The notes: generated by a model not told the origin, from the sequence alone. Shown: positions 53,347 through 61,994, counted from the first letter of the stretch. The stretch is 64,000 nt of DNA from Corallococcus macrosporus DSM 14697 (GCF_002305895.1 NZ_CP022203.1:8760001-8824000), one strand, 5' to 3'. Numbers and translations are program-made.

Positions 53347-53694
53347 GGGACGCGCTCCGGAAGGGAACGGCCTGCCCGATGCAGCCGGCACACCATGGCG
53401 TCTCCCCAGGGCCACGTGCGTCCGGTGGTCGCCCCGGGTGGACGCGGCGTCTCCCCGGTGGGATGGGCGCCCTCCGAGGCACAGCGGAGACGGGCGCCTC
53501 GCCAGCGCAGGCGCGAGTCACCTCGCCGCGTATTGGGAGACCGTCCGACACGCCCTGCCCAAGGGGACCTCGCTGGCCCAGGGGCCCCTCGCCGCGCCCG
53601 GGGTTGGACGCCCACGCCCCGCAACGCGACGGGGACCGGAGCCTTGCTGGCCCACGGTCCCCGCTTCACAGCACCGCGCGTTGGCGGCGCGGGC
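53347..53694. other. 348-bp gap between the LysM/GH19 gene and the hypothetical gene
   Basis: No credible gene seen. The antisense and sense open frames here lack ribosome sites. Possibly carries the promoter of the 51880-53346 gene. Confidence 0.4.
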
Positions 53695-54819
53695 TCAGAA
53701 GACGTTCAGCGCCCGGCGGTAGTACATCTCGCGGTCCGCCATGCCGTTGTAGCCACCGTTGATGCGGCGGGTGACCTCGCGGAAGTTGCCCGCGTCCGCG
53801 TAGGTGTTGAGGTTGCGCGACGACCAGTACCAACCGGCGATGCGGAACGCGACGTCGGGGTCCTTCGCGCGCTGGGGGTTGCCCTCCAGGTCGATGCCCA
53901 GCGCCCGGCCCGCGGCGCGGTAGTTGGCGCGACCCGTGAGCTGGATGGGCCCGCGGCCCTTGTACCGGACGCCGTCACCCGGCTGGGTGTTGCCCAGGTC
54001 CCTGCGGCCCTCGTAGGCGGCGCCGGAGGCAATCTCCTCCATGTAGCGGAGCTGGCCACTCTCGTGGGCGAGCTGCGCCAGGAAGGCCGCCTTGCGCTTG
54101 GGCGTGGTGATGTTCGCCTCCGCCATGGCCCGGTTCAGGTGGGGCAGGTACTGCTCCGCCTTGGCCTGCGACAGGTTCGGCATCACCGCCCGGAGCTGCT
54201 GCACCGTCACGCCGGCGGAGCCACCGGTGGGCGGCTTCGGCCCGCCCACGCCGCCCACGGGCGGCTGGTTCGGCGTCGGCCGGGTGGGCGACGCACCGCC
54301 CCCGCCCGGAATCGTGAGCCGCTGGCCCACGTAGATGAGGTTCGGGTTGGAGATGTTGTTGGCCTTGGCCAGCGCGCCCACCGTCGTCCCGTGCCGGCCC
54401 GCGATGCCGCTGAGCGTGTCGCCCGACTTCACGGTGTAGGAGCCACCGCCGCCACCGCCCGTGGAGGGCCGGGTGGGCGCCGCGCCGCCGGAGCCCGGAA
54501 TCGTGAGCTTCTGGCCCACGTAGATGCGGTCCGGGTTGGAGATGTTGTTGGCCTTGGCCAGCGCGCCCACCGACGTGCCGTGCCGGCCCGCGATGCCGCT
54601 GAGCGTGTCACCCGACTTCACCGTGTAGCTGGAGGCCGCGCGCCCGCCGCCCGAGGCCCGAGGCGCGTCGAAGCCGTCCGGGATGCGGAGCTGCTGGCCC
54701 GCGTAGATGAGGTTCGGGTTGGAGATGCCGTTGGTCTTCGCCAGCGACGAAACCGAGGTCTTGAAGCGCTGGGCCAACGCGCTGAGGGTGTCGCCACGTC
54801 GAACGGAGTAGGTCGTCAT
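53695..54819 (-). CDS. three-LysM plus GH19-like peptidoglycan/chitin hydrolase without signal peptide
   Basis: A 374-residue protein. LysM domains at about 2-46 (YSVRRGDTLSALAQRF), 62-107 (YTVKSGDTLSGIAGRHGTSV) and 126-170 (nearly the same). After a Gly/Pro/Thr linker, a GH19-like catalytic domain: LAQLAHESGQLRYMEEIASG with the catalytic Glu, GRRDLGNTQPGDGVRYKGRG then GPIQLTGRANYR, and RRINGGYNGMADRE. LysM starts at residue 2, with no signal peptide, so export must be non-classical (lysis, secretion system or vesicles) or the substrate is prey wall after lysis. The AT-rich segment upstream (near 54890) may be its promoter. Confidence 0.87.
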   Translation of the reverse strand: MTTYSVRRGDTLSALAQRFKTSVSSLAKTNGISNPNLIYAGQQLRIPDGFDAPRASGGGRAASSYTVKSGDTLSGIAGRHGTSVGALAKANNISNPDRIYVGQKLTIPGSGGAAPTRPSTGGGGGGSYTVKSGDTLSGIAGRHGTTVGALAKANNISNPNLIYVGQRLTIPGGGGASPTRPTPNQPPVGGVGGPKPPTGGSAGVTVQQLRAVMPNLSQAKAEQYLPHLNRAMAEANITTPKRKAAFLAQLAHESGQLRYMEEIASGAAYEGRRDLGNTQPGDGVRYKGRGPIQLTGRANYRAAGRALGIDLEGNPQRAKDPDVAFRIAGWYWSSRNLNTYADAGNFREVTRRINGGYNGMADREMYYRRALNVF

Positions 54820-55061
54820 GGGGGGAAGACTCCTGAAAACGGAGAGGAGGCGTGCCCACATTTTCGTAACGACTGAGAGGATGTTTCCTCGTAAGAGCTG
54901 TTATTTATGCATAAACTTATTCCAAATCACTGAAATCACGGAACTGTGACACACGGGCCGGGTCGTCACAGACTCGTCACGGCCTCCCCTCGAGTCGCCA
55001 GGATGTCGCACCCCCGCGGCCGTGCTTGTGTGACTCCGGGGGTTCCGTTACCTCCGGGGGC

Positions 55062-55727
55062 ATGTCCGCAGATTCCGTCCTTCCGGCCCCTCGGGCCCGT
55101 CTCACGCAGCGCCCGGGCTTCTGGGCAGGTGTCGCCGTGGCCGCGCTCGGCATCTCCGCCACGGCGGGGGCCATGTTGCTCCGCGGCCAGGGCAGCAGTG
55201 GCCCGCTGCCCCAGTTGGGCGCGCTGCCGGACTTCACCTTCACCCGGCATGACGGCCAGCCCTTCGGGAGCGCGCAGCTCCGGGGCAAGCCCTTCGTGGC
55301 CAACTTCATCTTCACGCGCTGCCCCACCATCTGCCCGGAGTTCACCCGGAAGATGGTGGGCGTGCAGAAGGCCACGGCGTCCTTCGGCGCGGGGCTCCAG
55401 TTGGTGTCGTTCTCCGTGGATCCGAAGTACGACACCCCGGAGCGGCTCGCCGAGTATGGCGAGCGCCACGGCGCGGACTTCTCCCGCTGGAGCTTCCTCA
55501 CCGGCGACTACGAGCAGCTCAAGGAGACCATCGTCCAGGGCTTCAAGGTCAGCATGGGCCGCGAGCCCGGCGCGCCCGAGGACGACCTGCTGTCCATCTT
55601 CCACGGCACGCACTTCGTGCTCGTGGACGACGCCGGGCAGATTCGCGGCTACTACGACAGCGCGGACAGCGACTCCACCGACCGCCTCATCCGCGACACC
55701 CAGCGCCTGGCGAAGACGGGGCACTGA
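55062..55727 (+). CDS. SCO1/SenC/PrrC-type copper chaperone
   Basis: A 221-residue membrane-anchored thioredoxin-fold protein (TM near 20-41). The copper-binding motif is FIFTRCPTICPEF with Cys87 and Cys91, and the third ligand His184 is in IFHGTHFVLVDD. SCO proteins deliver Cu to the CuA site of cytochrome c oxidase or act as thiol-disulfide reductases. An ATG preceded by a G-rich sequence at 55062 fits. Followed by a bidirectional hairpin terminator. Confidence 0.92.
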   Translation: MSADSVLPAPRARLTQRPGFWAGVAVAALGISATAGAMLLRGQGSSGPLPQLGALPDFTFTRHDGQPFGSAQLRGKPFVANFIFTRCPTICPEFTRKMVGVQKATASFGAGLQLVSFSVDPKYDTPERLAEYGERHGADFSRWSFLTGDYEQLKETIVQGFKVSMGREPGAPEDDLLSIFHGTHFVLVDDAGQIRGYYDSADSDSTDRLIRDTQRLAKTGH

Positions 55728-55790
55728 GCGCCGTTGCCGGAGCCGCCTCCCGAGCCGGGGCGGCGCACCGCGCGTGGCCCGCAAAGCCGA

Positions 55791-55826
55791 AGGGCCGGCC
55801 CCGCGGATTCGCGGGAGGCCGGCCCT
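55791..55826. terminator. bidirectional hairpin terminator after the SCO gene
   Basis: AGGGCCGGCC pairs with GGCCGGCCCT, and the stem continues inward as CCGCG-GATT-CGCGG with a two-base bulge: about 15 pairs in total. It lies between the SCO stop (55727) and the convergent 143-residue gene (stop near 55867). Confidence 0.75.
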
Positions 55827-55866
55827 CAGGCTCGCTACCAGGGTCGCGCCCGAGGGGCGCGGCGCA

Positions 55867-56298
55867 TTACTCCACGAAGCGGGCGTGATTCTGCGCGATG
55901 ATGTTCTGGAAGTTCTGCTGACCCAGCGGGTTGTCCACGAAGGCGCCGACCTTGTCCGCCGCGCCCTTGACCGTCTGCGCGATGTTGGTGATGTCCTGCA
56001 CCTTGGGGGCGATCTTGGACATGAAGCCCAGGCTGCCCAGCGTGCCCTCACCCAGGAAGGAGGAGGCGCCCTGCTTCACCAGGTTCTCCGCGATGGGGCC
56101 CAGGAACTTGCCGACGAAGGGCAGCTTGCCGACCTTGTCACCGATGAAGCTCGCGATGGGGCTCACCAGCGAGCTCAGCGGCTTCTGGAGGAACTCCATG
56201 GCCTTGCCACCGATGTTCGCGATGCCGCCAGCGATCTTGCTGACCGTGCTCGCGACGTTGCTGATGGCCTTGGTGATGCCCTTGAGTGCGCTGCCCAT
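55867..56298 (-). CDS. small helical Gly/Ala-rich hypothetical protein
   Basis: A 143-residue protein (MGSALKGITKAISNVASTVS...) made of amphipathic helices and Gly-rich hinges (IAGGIANIGGKAMEFLQKPL, LPFVGKFLGPIAENL), with no signal peptide. AAGGGG lies eight bases before the ATG. The pattern is like small phage-tail or self-assembling proteins and pore-forming peptides, but no family is recognised. An AT-rich, motif-bearing gap (56299-56447) separates it from the next gene upstream. Confidence 0.65.
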   Translation of the reverse strand: MGSALKGITKAISNVASTVSKIAGGIANIGGKAMEFLQKPLSSLVSPIASFIGDKVGKLPFVGKFLGPIAENLVKQGASSFLGEGTLGSLGFMSKIAPKVQDITNIAQTVKGAADKVGAFVDNPLGQQNFQNIIAQNHARFVE

Positions 56299-56447
56299 GG
56301 TCGTACCCCTTGAAGTCTAGATGCCTGGTAGGCGGAGATTTGTGCCGGAAGGAAAACTCGAAAGGATTCTCGGGGAGTGTGGGCAATTGTTTCCTCCCAC
56401 CATTTTCGTCGGATTTTCTTCTCCGGCAGTCCCCCCGGTAGCAGGGA

Positions 56448-56915
56448 TTACGGGCGGTTACCGCCGCTGCCGCCCTTCTTGAGCTGATCCATCAGCTCCT
56501 GGCGGGCCGCCGGATCTTGCGGCCCGATGGGGGTGGCGCCCGCGGGCGGGGGCGCGGTGAGGGACGGCTTGCCGGCGGTGGAGGCCTTGTCCTGGGTGAA
56601 CTTGGAGGCCTCGAAGTCAGGCGGGGAGCCGGGCAGTTCGCCCTTCATGCCCTTGATGAGGATGTTGGCGGCCTCCTCGGCGGAGAGGGGGTTGAAGCCG
56701 TTGCGGCGCAGCTCCTCGTCGGAGATGACGGCGACCTCGGCCTCCTTGTCCTTGTCCTGGGCGTACTTGAGGACCAGCTCTACGTAGTCCTCGAGCTTCA
56801 TGCTCACGGCCTCGGCGATCTTCTTCGTCTCCGGGTCCTTGAGCAGCTCCGCGCGAACGACCTCGATGGGACGCTTCAGGCCGCGCTTCGGCTTTCCAGC
56901 GTTGTCCTGGGACAT
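56448..56915 (-). CDS. hypothetical protein with proline-rich tail
   Basis: A 155-residue protein: helical N-terminus (PIEVVRAELLKDPETKKIAE, MKLEDYVELVLKYAQDKDKE) with ISDEELRRNGFNPLSAEEAA, then a Pro/Ala/Gly-rich tail ending in GNRP. GGAG precedes the ATG at 56915. No signal or membrane segment. Possibly co-transcribed with the small helical gene downstream (149-bp gap). Function unknown. Confidence 0.65.
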   Translation of the reverse strand: MSQDNAGKPKRGLKRPIEVVRAELLKDPETKKIAEAVSMKLEDYVELVLKYAQDKDKEAEVAVISDEELRRNGFNPLSAEEAANILIKGMKGELPGSPPDFEASKFTQDKASTAGKPSLTAPPPAGATPIGPQDPAARQELMDQLKKGGSGGNRP

Positions 56916-57104
56916 GTCTTGCTCCGAGAAGAAAATGGGACAGTGCGTGGGACTCTAGCCCAGTTTCCCCACTTCACACATTCCCGCCCCCCCTGAAATG
57001 GCCGAGGCCCGGGAGCGGATGAGGGAGGAGGACGGCTTCACGCCCGTGTGCCCGTGACTACCTTCGGCGGCAGCGAAGAACGGTCCAGGGAGACGAGGCG
57101 CGCC

Positions 57105-57509
57105 ATGGCGATTTCCAAGCGGGGGCTGGTGGACAGGGTGAAGGAGGTGGCCGTCCAGGCCGGCACGCGCGGCGCACGGGTCCTGCTGGGCACGGCGGTG
57201 GTGACGGCCCGGGGGGTGGCCGACCTCCAGGCGAAGCTTCGAGGTACGCCGGTGCGCAGCCGCGCGAAGACGGCGGCCAACGGGGCGCGGCGCACGGCCA
57301 AGGCGGCTCGGGGCGTCATCGAGAGCGGAAAGCCCGCGAAGGCGCCCGCGCGGCGCAAGTCGCCGGCCGCCAAGGTGGCCTCCGCGGCCGGGGCGCAGCG
57401 GCAGGTGGGGCGCAAGGCCGTGCCGGGACAGACCGCCGCCGCCAAGCGCGGCACCGCGAAGCAGGCGCGCCCCGTCAAGGCGAAGCGCGGGCAGAAGCAC
57501 CGCCACTGA
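57105..57509 (+). CDS. basic H1-like (Lys/Ala/Arg-rich) protein
   Basis: A 134-residue protein beginning MAISKRGLVDRVKEVAVQAG. An N-terminal helical segment (GARVLLGTAVVTARGVADLQ) is followed by long runs of Ala, Lys, Arg, Gly and Pro (RKSPAAKVASAAGAQRQVGR). Predicted very basic and disordered, hence nucleic-acid binding like the H1-type tails of other myxobacterial proteins. GAGG precedes the ATG. No domain recognised. Confidence 0.6.
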   Translation: MAISKRGLVDRVKEVAVQAGTRGARVLLGTAVVTARGVADLQAKLRGTPVRSRAKTAANGARRTAKAARGVIESGKPAKAPARRKSPAAKVASAAGAQRQVGRKAVPGQTAAAKRGTAKQARPVKAKRGQKHRH

Positions 57510-57534
57510 GCCGCTGCTTCGCTTCAGGGAGGAG

Positions 57535-57710
57535 GCGCTGGAGGCCGGCCGCATGCGGGCGCAGCGCAAGCTCCGTGCGCCCTCGCCTGACGTCGCTTCG
57601 GCGCACGAAGAAGGCGCTGGAGCCCAGCCGCATGCGGGCGCGGCGCAAGCTCCGTGCGCCCCCGCCTGACGTCGCTTCGGCGCACGAAGAAGGCGCTGGA
57701 GGCCGTGCAC
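57535..57710. repeat. 79-bp tandem repeat, two full copies plus partial third
   Basis: Copy starts at 57535, 57614 and 57693 (partial), with period 79 and only a few substitutions between copies. Unit begins GCGCTGGAG and ends GCGCACGAAGAAG, and contains GACGTCGCTTCGGCGC. It lies in the convergent gap after the H1-like gene and before the AAA-like gene. As 79 is not a multiple of three, in-frame duplication would break a reading frame, so non-coding. Confidence 0.8.
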
Positions 57711-57750
57711 GCGAGGACGCGGGCGTGCCCCCATGCGCCCTCGCCTCGCT

Positions 57751-58347
57751 TCAGCGGGCGGCGTTCCGCGGCACGCCCTTCGCGCGTGAAGCGTTGCCGC
57801 CCACCGGCTTCGCCTTCTGCCGGGGAGCGATGCGCGTCACCGTGCCCGGGAGCCTTGCGATGGCGGCCTGGCGAGCCGCTTCCTCGGCGGTCCTCGCCGC
57901 GGCGGCCTTCTGCGCGAGCTGCTCGGCCTGCTGGGCCCAGCGGTGCTTCAGCAGCTCCCGCAGCCCGTCCTTCTGGAGGTCCACCTGGGCCTGGTGCAGG
58001 CGGTAGTGCAGGTCGTCCCGCAGCGTGCCCCGCGCCAGCGCCGCGTCCGCCGAGCCGGAGACGCCCAGCACCAGCTTGGGCCGCTCCTCCTGCGTCTGCA
58101 GGCAGCGCAGCAGGGCGAACTGCGCGTCCCGCCCCAGCTTCGCCACGTCCGCGATGAACACCACGCCGTCGGGCTGCCGGAGCGCCTGCGGCAACTCCGC
58201 CGCCTGCCGCACCTCCACCAGCTCCACGTCGAAGTTGCGCGCGGCTTCCTGCGCCCAGGAGCGCCGCTCCTCCTCCGTGCCCCCATGCAGGAGCAGCGAG
58301 GAACGGTTACAGACGAGCTCCACTTCTCGATAACCCTTCGATGTCAC
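57751..58347 (-). CDS. stand-alone degenerate sigma-54-activator (NtrC-like) AAA domain
   Basis: A 198-residue protein. It retains the strand-helix pattern of an NtrC-type AAA domain: GVVFIADVAKLGRDAQFALL aligns with the Walker B/sensor region (LFLDEIGELPLDAQ), and GTLRDDLHYRLHQAQVDL with FREDLYYRL. But Walker A is degraded (LLLHGGTEEERR), GAFTGA is absent, and there is no DNA-binding domain. The C-terminal 60 residues are Lys/Ala/Arg-rich. GTG start at 58347 has only a G-rich upstream. Presumably no ATPase; may bind RNA polymerase or another activator, or be decaying. Not a clean pseudogene since the frame is intact. Confidence 0.65.
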   Translation of the reverse strand: MTSKGYREVELVCNRSSLLLHGGTEEERRSWAQEAARNFDVELVEVRQAAELPQALRQPDGVVFIADVAKLGRDAQFALLRCLQTQEERPKLVLGVSGSADAALARGTLRDDLHYRLHQAQVDLQKDGLRELLKHRWAQQAEQLAQKAAAARTAEEAARQAAIARLPGTVTRIAPRQKAKPVGGNASRAKGVPRNAAR

Positions 58348-58483
58348 CGGCGGCCCCCCTGCGTCTGGAAATGCGTGTTTCCGGATTCTAATGCAGACGT
58401 GCCCCGCCGGGCACGTCAGAGCCGCTGCCACCTGCCAATCCTTTCAGGTGATGACAGGTACCCCTGTCACCGAGGCCTCCGGC

Positions 58484-59845
58484 TCAAGCGGACGGCACCA
58501 CCATGACGGGCCGGCGGCAGCGGGCCACCAGCTCGTGGGCCACCTCCCCCTCCAGCGCGTCCCGCAGCCGCGAGGGCTCCAGGGACGTCCCCACGCACAC
58601 CAGGTCCACCCCCTCGCGCTCCGTGGCCTGGCAGATGGCCAGCGTCACGTCCTCGCCAGTGACGCCCTCCACGCTCCAGCGCACCGTCTGCGCGCCCTCG
58701 TCGCGCGGCACCAGCTCCCACAGCCGCTGGAGCACCCCATCCCGGTCCCTCGCGGGCTCGGGCAGCACGCCGTAGTGGTCCATGAAGCCGCGGTCCTCCA
58801 GCTTGCGGCGGTGGACGTGCAGCAGGTGCACCCGGCCGCCGGGCCCCACCAGCGTGCGCGCCTGGGAGATGGCCTTCGCGCTGGCCTCGGAGAAGTCCAC
58901 GGGCACCAGCACGCTGCGCGGCGCGCGGTCCGCGCGCCGGCCCTGCACCATGGGCGGCACACACACCACCGACTGCGCCGCGTGCCGCAACACCCCCGCG
59001 GACACCGAGCCGTGCCACAGCCGCTTCACCCCGCTGCGCTGGTGCGTACCCACCACCATCAGGTCCGCCCCGCGCGTGTGCGCCACGTGCATCAGGTGGT
59101 CCGCCGGACGGCCGAAGCCGGGCTCCAGCACCACCTCCACGCGGCCCTCGCCCAGCAGCTCGCCCACCTGCTCGCGCACCTCGCGTTGCAGCACGCGCTC
59201 CACAAGGGGGTCCAGCGCCTCCATGCCCTGCAGGCCCGGCTCCAGCAGCTCCACGTGCACGGGGCTGTGGATGCCCAGCCGCTCCCGCTCGTCCATGGGC
59301 GAGCACACGTAGGTGGCCAGCACGTCACACGGCCCCACCCGGCGCAGCTCGCGCAGGAAGGACACCGCGGCGCCGGTGGTGGACGAGCCCGGGTCCACGC
59401 CCACCAGCACCAGCAGCCGGCGGCGGCCCCGCGCCCAGTCCGTCAGCGCGGTGTCGCTGCGCACGGCCAGCACCGGCGCGCAGCCGTAGCGGGACAGGCG
59501 CTCCGGCACCGTGGCCCGCCGCCACGCCGAGCCGCGCCAGCCGGACGCCGCCACCACAATCCAGCGCGCCCGTCGGCACTCCTCGTCGCTGAGCACCTCG
59601 TCCGCGGAGGTGCCCGCCTGCAGCCGGTAGCGCACCACCCGCGCCAGCGTCTCGAGCCGCGCGGCCTCGGCCTCCAGCCGCTGCTGGGTGAGCGTCAACG
59701 CGCCGGTGCCCTCGTCGAGGAAGGCGTCCCCCTCCGAGATGCCCAGGAGCAACAGCGGCTCTTGCAGCCGCCCCGCCACGGCCGCCGCCACATGGGCCGC
59801 CGCGAGGGACTCAGGGGACAGGTTGGTGACGCACACGATGGCCAT
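58484..59845 (-). CDS. triple universal-stress (UspA) domain protein
   Basis: A 453-residue cytoplasmic protein with three Usp-like Rossmann folds: 1-140 (MAIVCVTNLSPESLAAAHVA, WIVVAASGWRGSAWRRATVP), 148-305 (RLLVLVGVDPGSS, LMVVGTHQRSGVKRLWHGSV) and 318-453 (RSVLVPVDFSEASAKAISQA, LVCVGTSLEPSRLRDALEG). The middle domain keeps the ATP-binding G-x2-x-G-x9-GS pattern; the others are partial. GGAGGG precedes the ATG at 59845. Tandem Usp proteins are usually dimers of two domains; three are rarer. Likely an energy or stress sensor. Confidence 0.9.
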   Translation of the reverse strand: MAIVCVTNLSPESLAAAHVAAAVAGRLQEPLLLLGISEGDAFLDEGTGALTLTQQRLEAEAARLETLARVVRYRLQAGTSADEVLSDEECRRARWIVVAASGWRGSAWRRATVPERLSRYGCAPVLAVRSDTALTDWARGRRRLLVLVGVDPGSSTTGAAVSFLRELRRVGPCDVLATYVCSPMDERERLGIHSPVHVELLEPGLQGMEALDPLVERVLQREVREQVGELLGEGRVEVVLEPGFGRPADHLMHVAHTRGADLMVVGTHQRSGVKRLWHGSVSAGVLRHAAQSVVCVPPMVQGRRADRAPRSVLVPVDFSEASAKAISQARTLVGPGGRVHLLHVHRRKLEDRGFMDHYGVLPEPARDRDGVLQRLWELVPRDEGAQTVRWSVEGVTGEDVTLAICQATEREGVDLVCVGTSLEPSRLRDALEGEVAHELVARCRRPVMVVPSA

Positions 59846-60021
59846 GGCTGCCCTCCAGGTTCGGGAAGACCCTTCCCCGTGAAGGAAACAGTGGCCATGG
59901 CGACGCCAGGAAGCGGGCACCCGCGCCACGCTGGCTCGCTCCAGGGCCCGGCTCACGCCGCGTGCGTTGGCTCGCGGGCGTGCGCGCGCCCCGGCGCCTG
60001 CCCGCCCGCACGTCGCGTGTG

Positions 60022-60432
60022 CTAGCGCGCCACCTTGGGCGCGGCGTGCCCGTCGTGGTTGGTGTGGTCCTGCTCCTCGCCCGCCCCACCCCGGTCATCG
60101 CTCTTGCCGAAGGTGGCCAGGAAGACCTGCTCGCCGTTGCTGGTGTAGCGGTACGCCCGGCCCCACGGGTCCAGCGGCACGGAGGGCAGGTACGCGGGCA
60201 CCAGCAGCGCCTCCAGGTCCGCCTCTTCCGGCAGGGCGCCCTTGTCCGCGCGGTAGCGGCCCAGGGCCTCCTCCAGCACGACGAAGTCCTGGTGGATGCG
60301 GTCGGCGTGGATGGCCTTGGAGCCACTCAGCGCGCCCACCAGGATGGCGACCACCAGCCCGAGTCCGAAGACGAGCCCCACGAACAGCACGGGGGAGCGG
60401 CGGGACGGAGGGGGCTCGTCAGAGGCGTTCAT
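60022..60432 (-). CDS. GspG-like pseudopilin with atypical N-terminus
   Basis: A 136-residue protein. A single N-terminal helix (PVLFVGLVFGLGLVVAILVG) precedes a GspG-type globular domain (FVVLEEALGRYRADKGALPE, YLPSVPLDPWGRAYRYT), with DPWGRxYRY diagnostic of type II secretion major pseudopilins. The usual prepilin leader with G-F/M-T-L-I-E is absent, so it would not be processed by PilD. The tail is Asp/His/Gly-rich (EEQDHTNHDGHAAPK). GGAGGGG precedes the ATG at 60432. No other secretion genes nearby. Confidence 0.82.
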   Translation of the reverse strand: MNASDEPPPSRRSPVLFVGLVFGLGLVVAILVGALSGSKAIHADRIHQDFVVLEEALGRYRADKGALPEEADLEALLVPAYLPSVPLDPWGRAYRYTSNGEQVFLATFGKSDDRGGAGEEQDHTNHDGHAAPKVAR

Positions 60433-60486
60433 GACCCCTCCCTATAACCGCTTTCCGCCCGCGAGGCGCGCGCGGACTTCACCCAG

Positions 60487-61947
60487 CTAGAGCGCACGGA
60501 ACAATGGAACGGGCTGCTGCTTGCCCTTCAGCCGCACGGGAGGCAGGTCTTCAAAGGCCGTCTCGTTGGCGTCCACCAGCTCGCGGGTGCGCTCCCCCAC
60601 CAGGATTTCCCCCGGGCCCGCCAGCGCGCACAGGCGCGCGGCCACATTCACGGCGTCACCGATGCAGGTGTACTCGGCGCGCACCGTGCTGCCGATGTTG
60701 CCCGCCACCACCACGCCCGAGTTGATGCCGATGCCCAGCTCCAGCGCCAGCGGCTGGCCCTCGCGCCCGTTCGCCGCCCACTCCGCCTCCGCCTCGATGC
60801 GCAGGTCCGTCAGCGCGTCCATCATCATCTTCGCGCACTGGAGCGCGCGCAGCGCGTCATCCGGACGGGCCACCGGCGCGCCGAAGACGGCCATCAGCCC
60901 GTCGCCCAGGAACTTGTCCAGGGTGCCGCCGCAGGTGAGCACCGCGTCCGACATCCGCCCGAGCACCTGGTTGAGCACCCCCACCACCTGCTCCGGCGGC
61001 AGGCTCTCCGCCAGGCCGGTGAAGTTGCGGATGTCCGCGAACAGCAGCGTCACCTCGCGCTTCTCGCCGGTGAGCACCACCGCGTCCGCGCTCTTGAGGA
61101 TTTCCTCCACCACCGCGTCGGACGTGTAGCGCGCGAACAGCTTGCGCATGCGCTCCGTCTCACCCGTGCGGCGCACCACGCTCTCGATGCGCGCGGCCAG
61201 CTCGTCCATGGACGCGGACTTGTTGACGTAGTCATCCGCGCCGGCGCGCAGGCCGCGCACGCGCTCCGCCTCCACGTCGTTGGCGGTGAGGATGATGACG
61301 GGCACCGCGTGGCGAGGCCCCTCCTTCAGGCGGCGGCACAGCTCCACGCCGTCCAGGCCGGGCATCTCCAGGTCGCTGAGGACGATGACGGGCTGCAAGC
61401 GGCCCATGCTCTCCAGCGCCTCGAAGGGGTCCTGGAAGCAGAGGACCTCGTAGCCCAGCGCCACCAGCCCCTCCTGCACGAAGGCGCAGGCCAGCGGGCT
61501 GTCATCCACCACCACCACGCGGCGGCGGCCGTCCGAGGTGGGGCGCGCCAGGTCCTGGCGGCCGGCGATGCGGTTCTGCAGGCCCAGCGCCTCGTAGATT
61601 TGCTTGTAGGTGCAGTGGCCCAGCTCCACCAGGATTTCGCCCAGCTTGCGGCCGTCCCGGCGCTGGCGGGCGAGCCCCTCGTCGAGCTGCGCCAGCGTCA
61701 CGTACTTGAGGCCCACCAGCAGCTCCCCCAGCGCGGGCTGCAGGGGGCTCTTGTCCTGGTGCAGCCCGAGCGCCTCGCCCAGCGCGTCCTGAATCTGCTC
61801 CCGCGTGACGTAGCCCAGGGAGATGAGGGCCTCCCCCACGCGCTGACCGGTGAGGGCCTGGAGGGCGAGCGCCTCCTGCACCTGGCTGGGCGAGACAATC
61901 CCCAGCTTGAGCAGCAAGTCACCGAACAAGGGGCTGGAAGCACTCAT
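60487..61947 (-). CDS. MshEN-receiver-adenylate/guanylate cyclase fusion
   Basis: A 486-residue multidomain protein. Residues 1-125 are two MshEN/T2SSE-N-type repeats ([40 protein letters not shown]), the fold that binds cyclic di-GMP in related ATPases. A receiver domain follows at 142-260 with Asp192 ([12 protein letters not shown]) and Lys243. The class-III cyclase occupies 270-486, with metal Asp305 in [11 protein letters not shown], Lys345 and Asp349 in [15 protein letters not shown], and [11 protein letters not shown]. It could produce cAMP under control of both phosphorylation and cyclic di-GMP. The Arg of the MshEN motif is only partly kept, so ligand binding is uncertain. Confidence 0.9.
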   Translation of the reverse strand: MSASSPLFGDLLLKLGIVSPSQVQEALALQALTGQRVGEALISLGYVTREQIQDALGEALGLHQDKSPLQPALGELLVGLKYVTLAQLDEGLARQRRDGRKLGEILVELGHCTYKQIYEALGLQNRIAGRQDLARPTSDGRRRVVVVDDSPLACAFVQEGLVALGYEVLCFQDPFEALESMGRLQPVIVLSDLEMPGLDGVELCRRLKEGPRHAVPVIILTANDVEAERVRGLRAGADDYVNKSASMDELAARIESVVRRTGETERMRKLFARYTSDAVVEEILKSADAVVLTGEKREVTLLFADIRNFTGLAESLPPEQVVGVLNQVLGRMSDAVLTCGGTLDKFLGDGLMAVFGAPVARPDDALRALQCAKMMMDALTDLRIEAEAEWAANGREGQPLALELGIGINSGVVVAGNIGSTVRAEYTCIGDAVNVAARLCALAGPGEILVGERTRELVDANETAFEDLPPVRLKGKQQPVPLFRAL

Positions 61948-61994
61948 GGTGGGACAGCGTACCCCACGCTCCCCACGAACTGGGAGTCCGGGGC

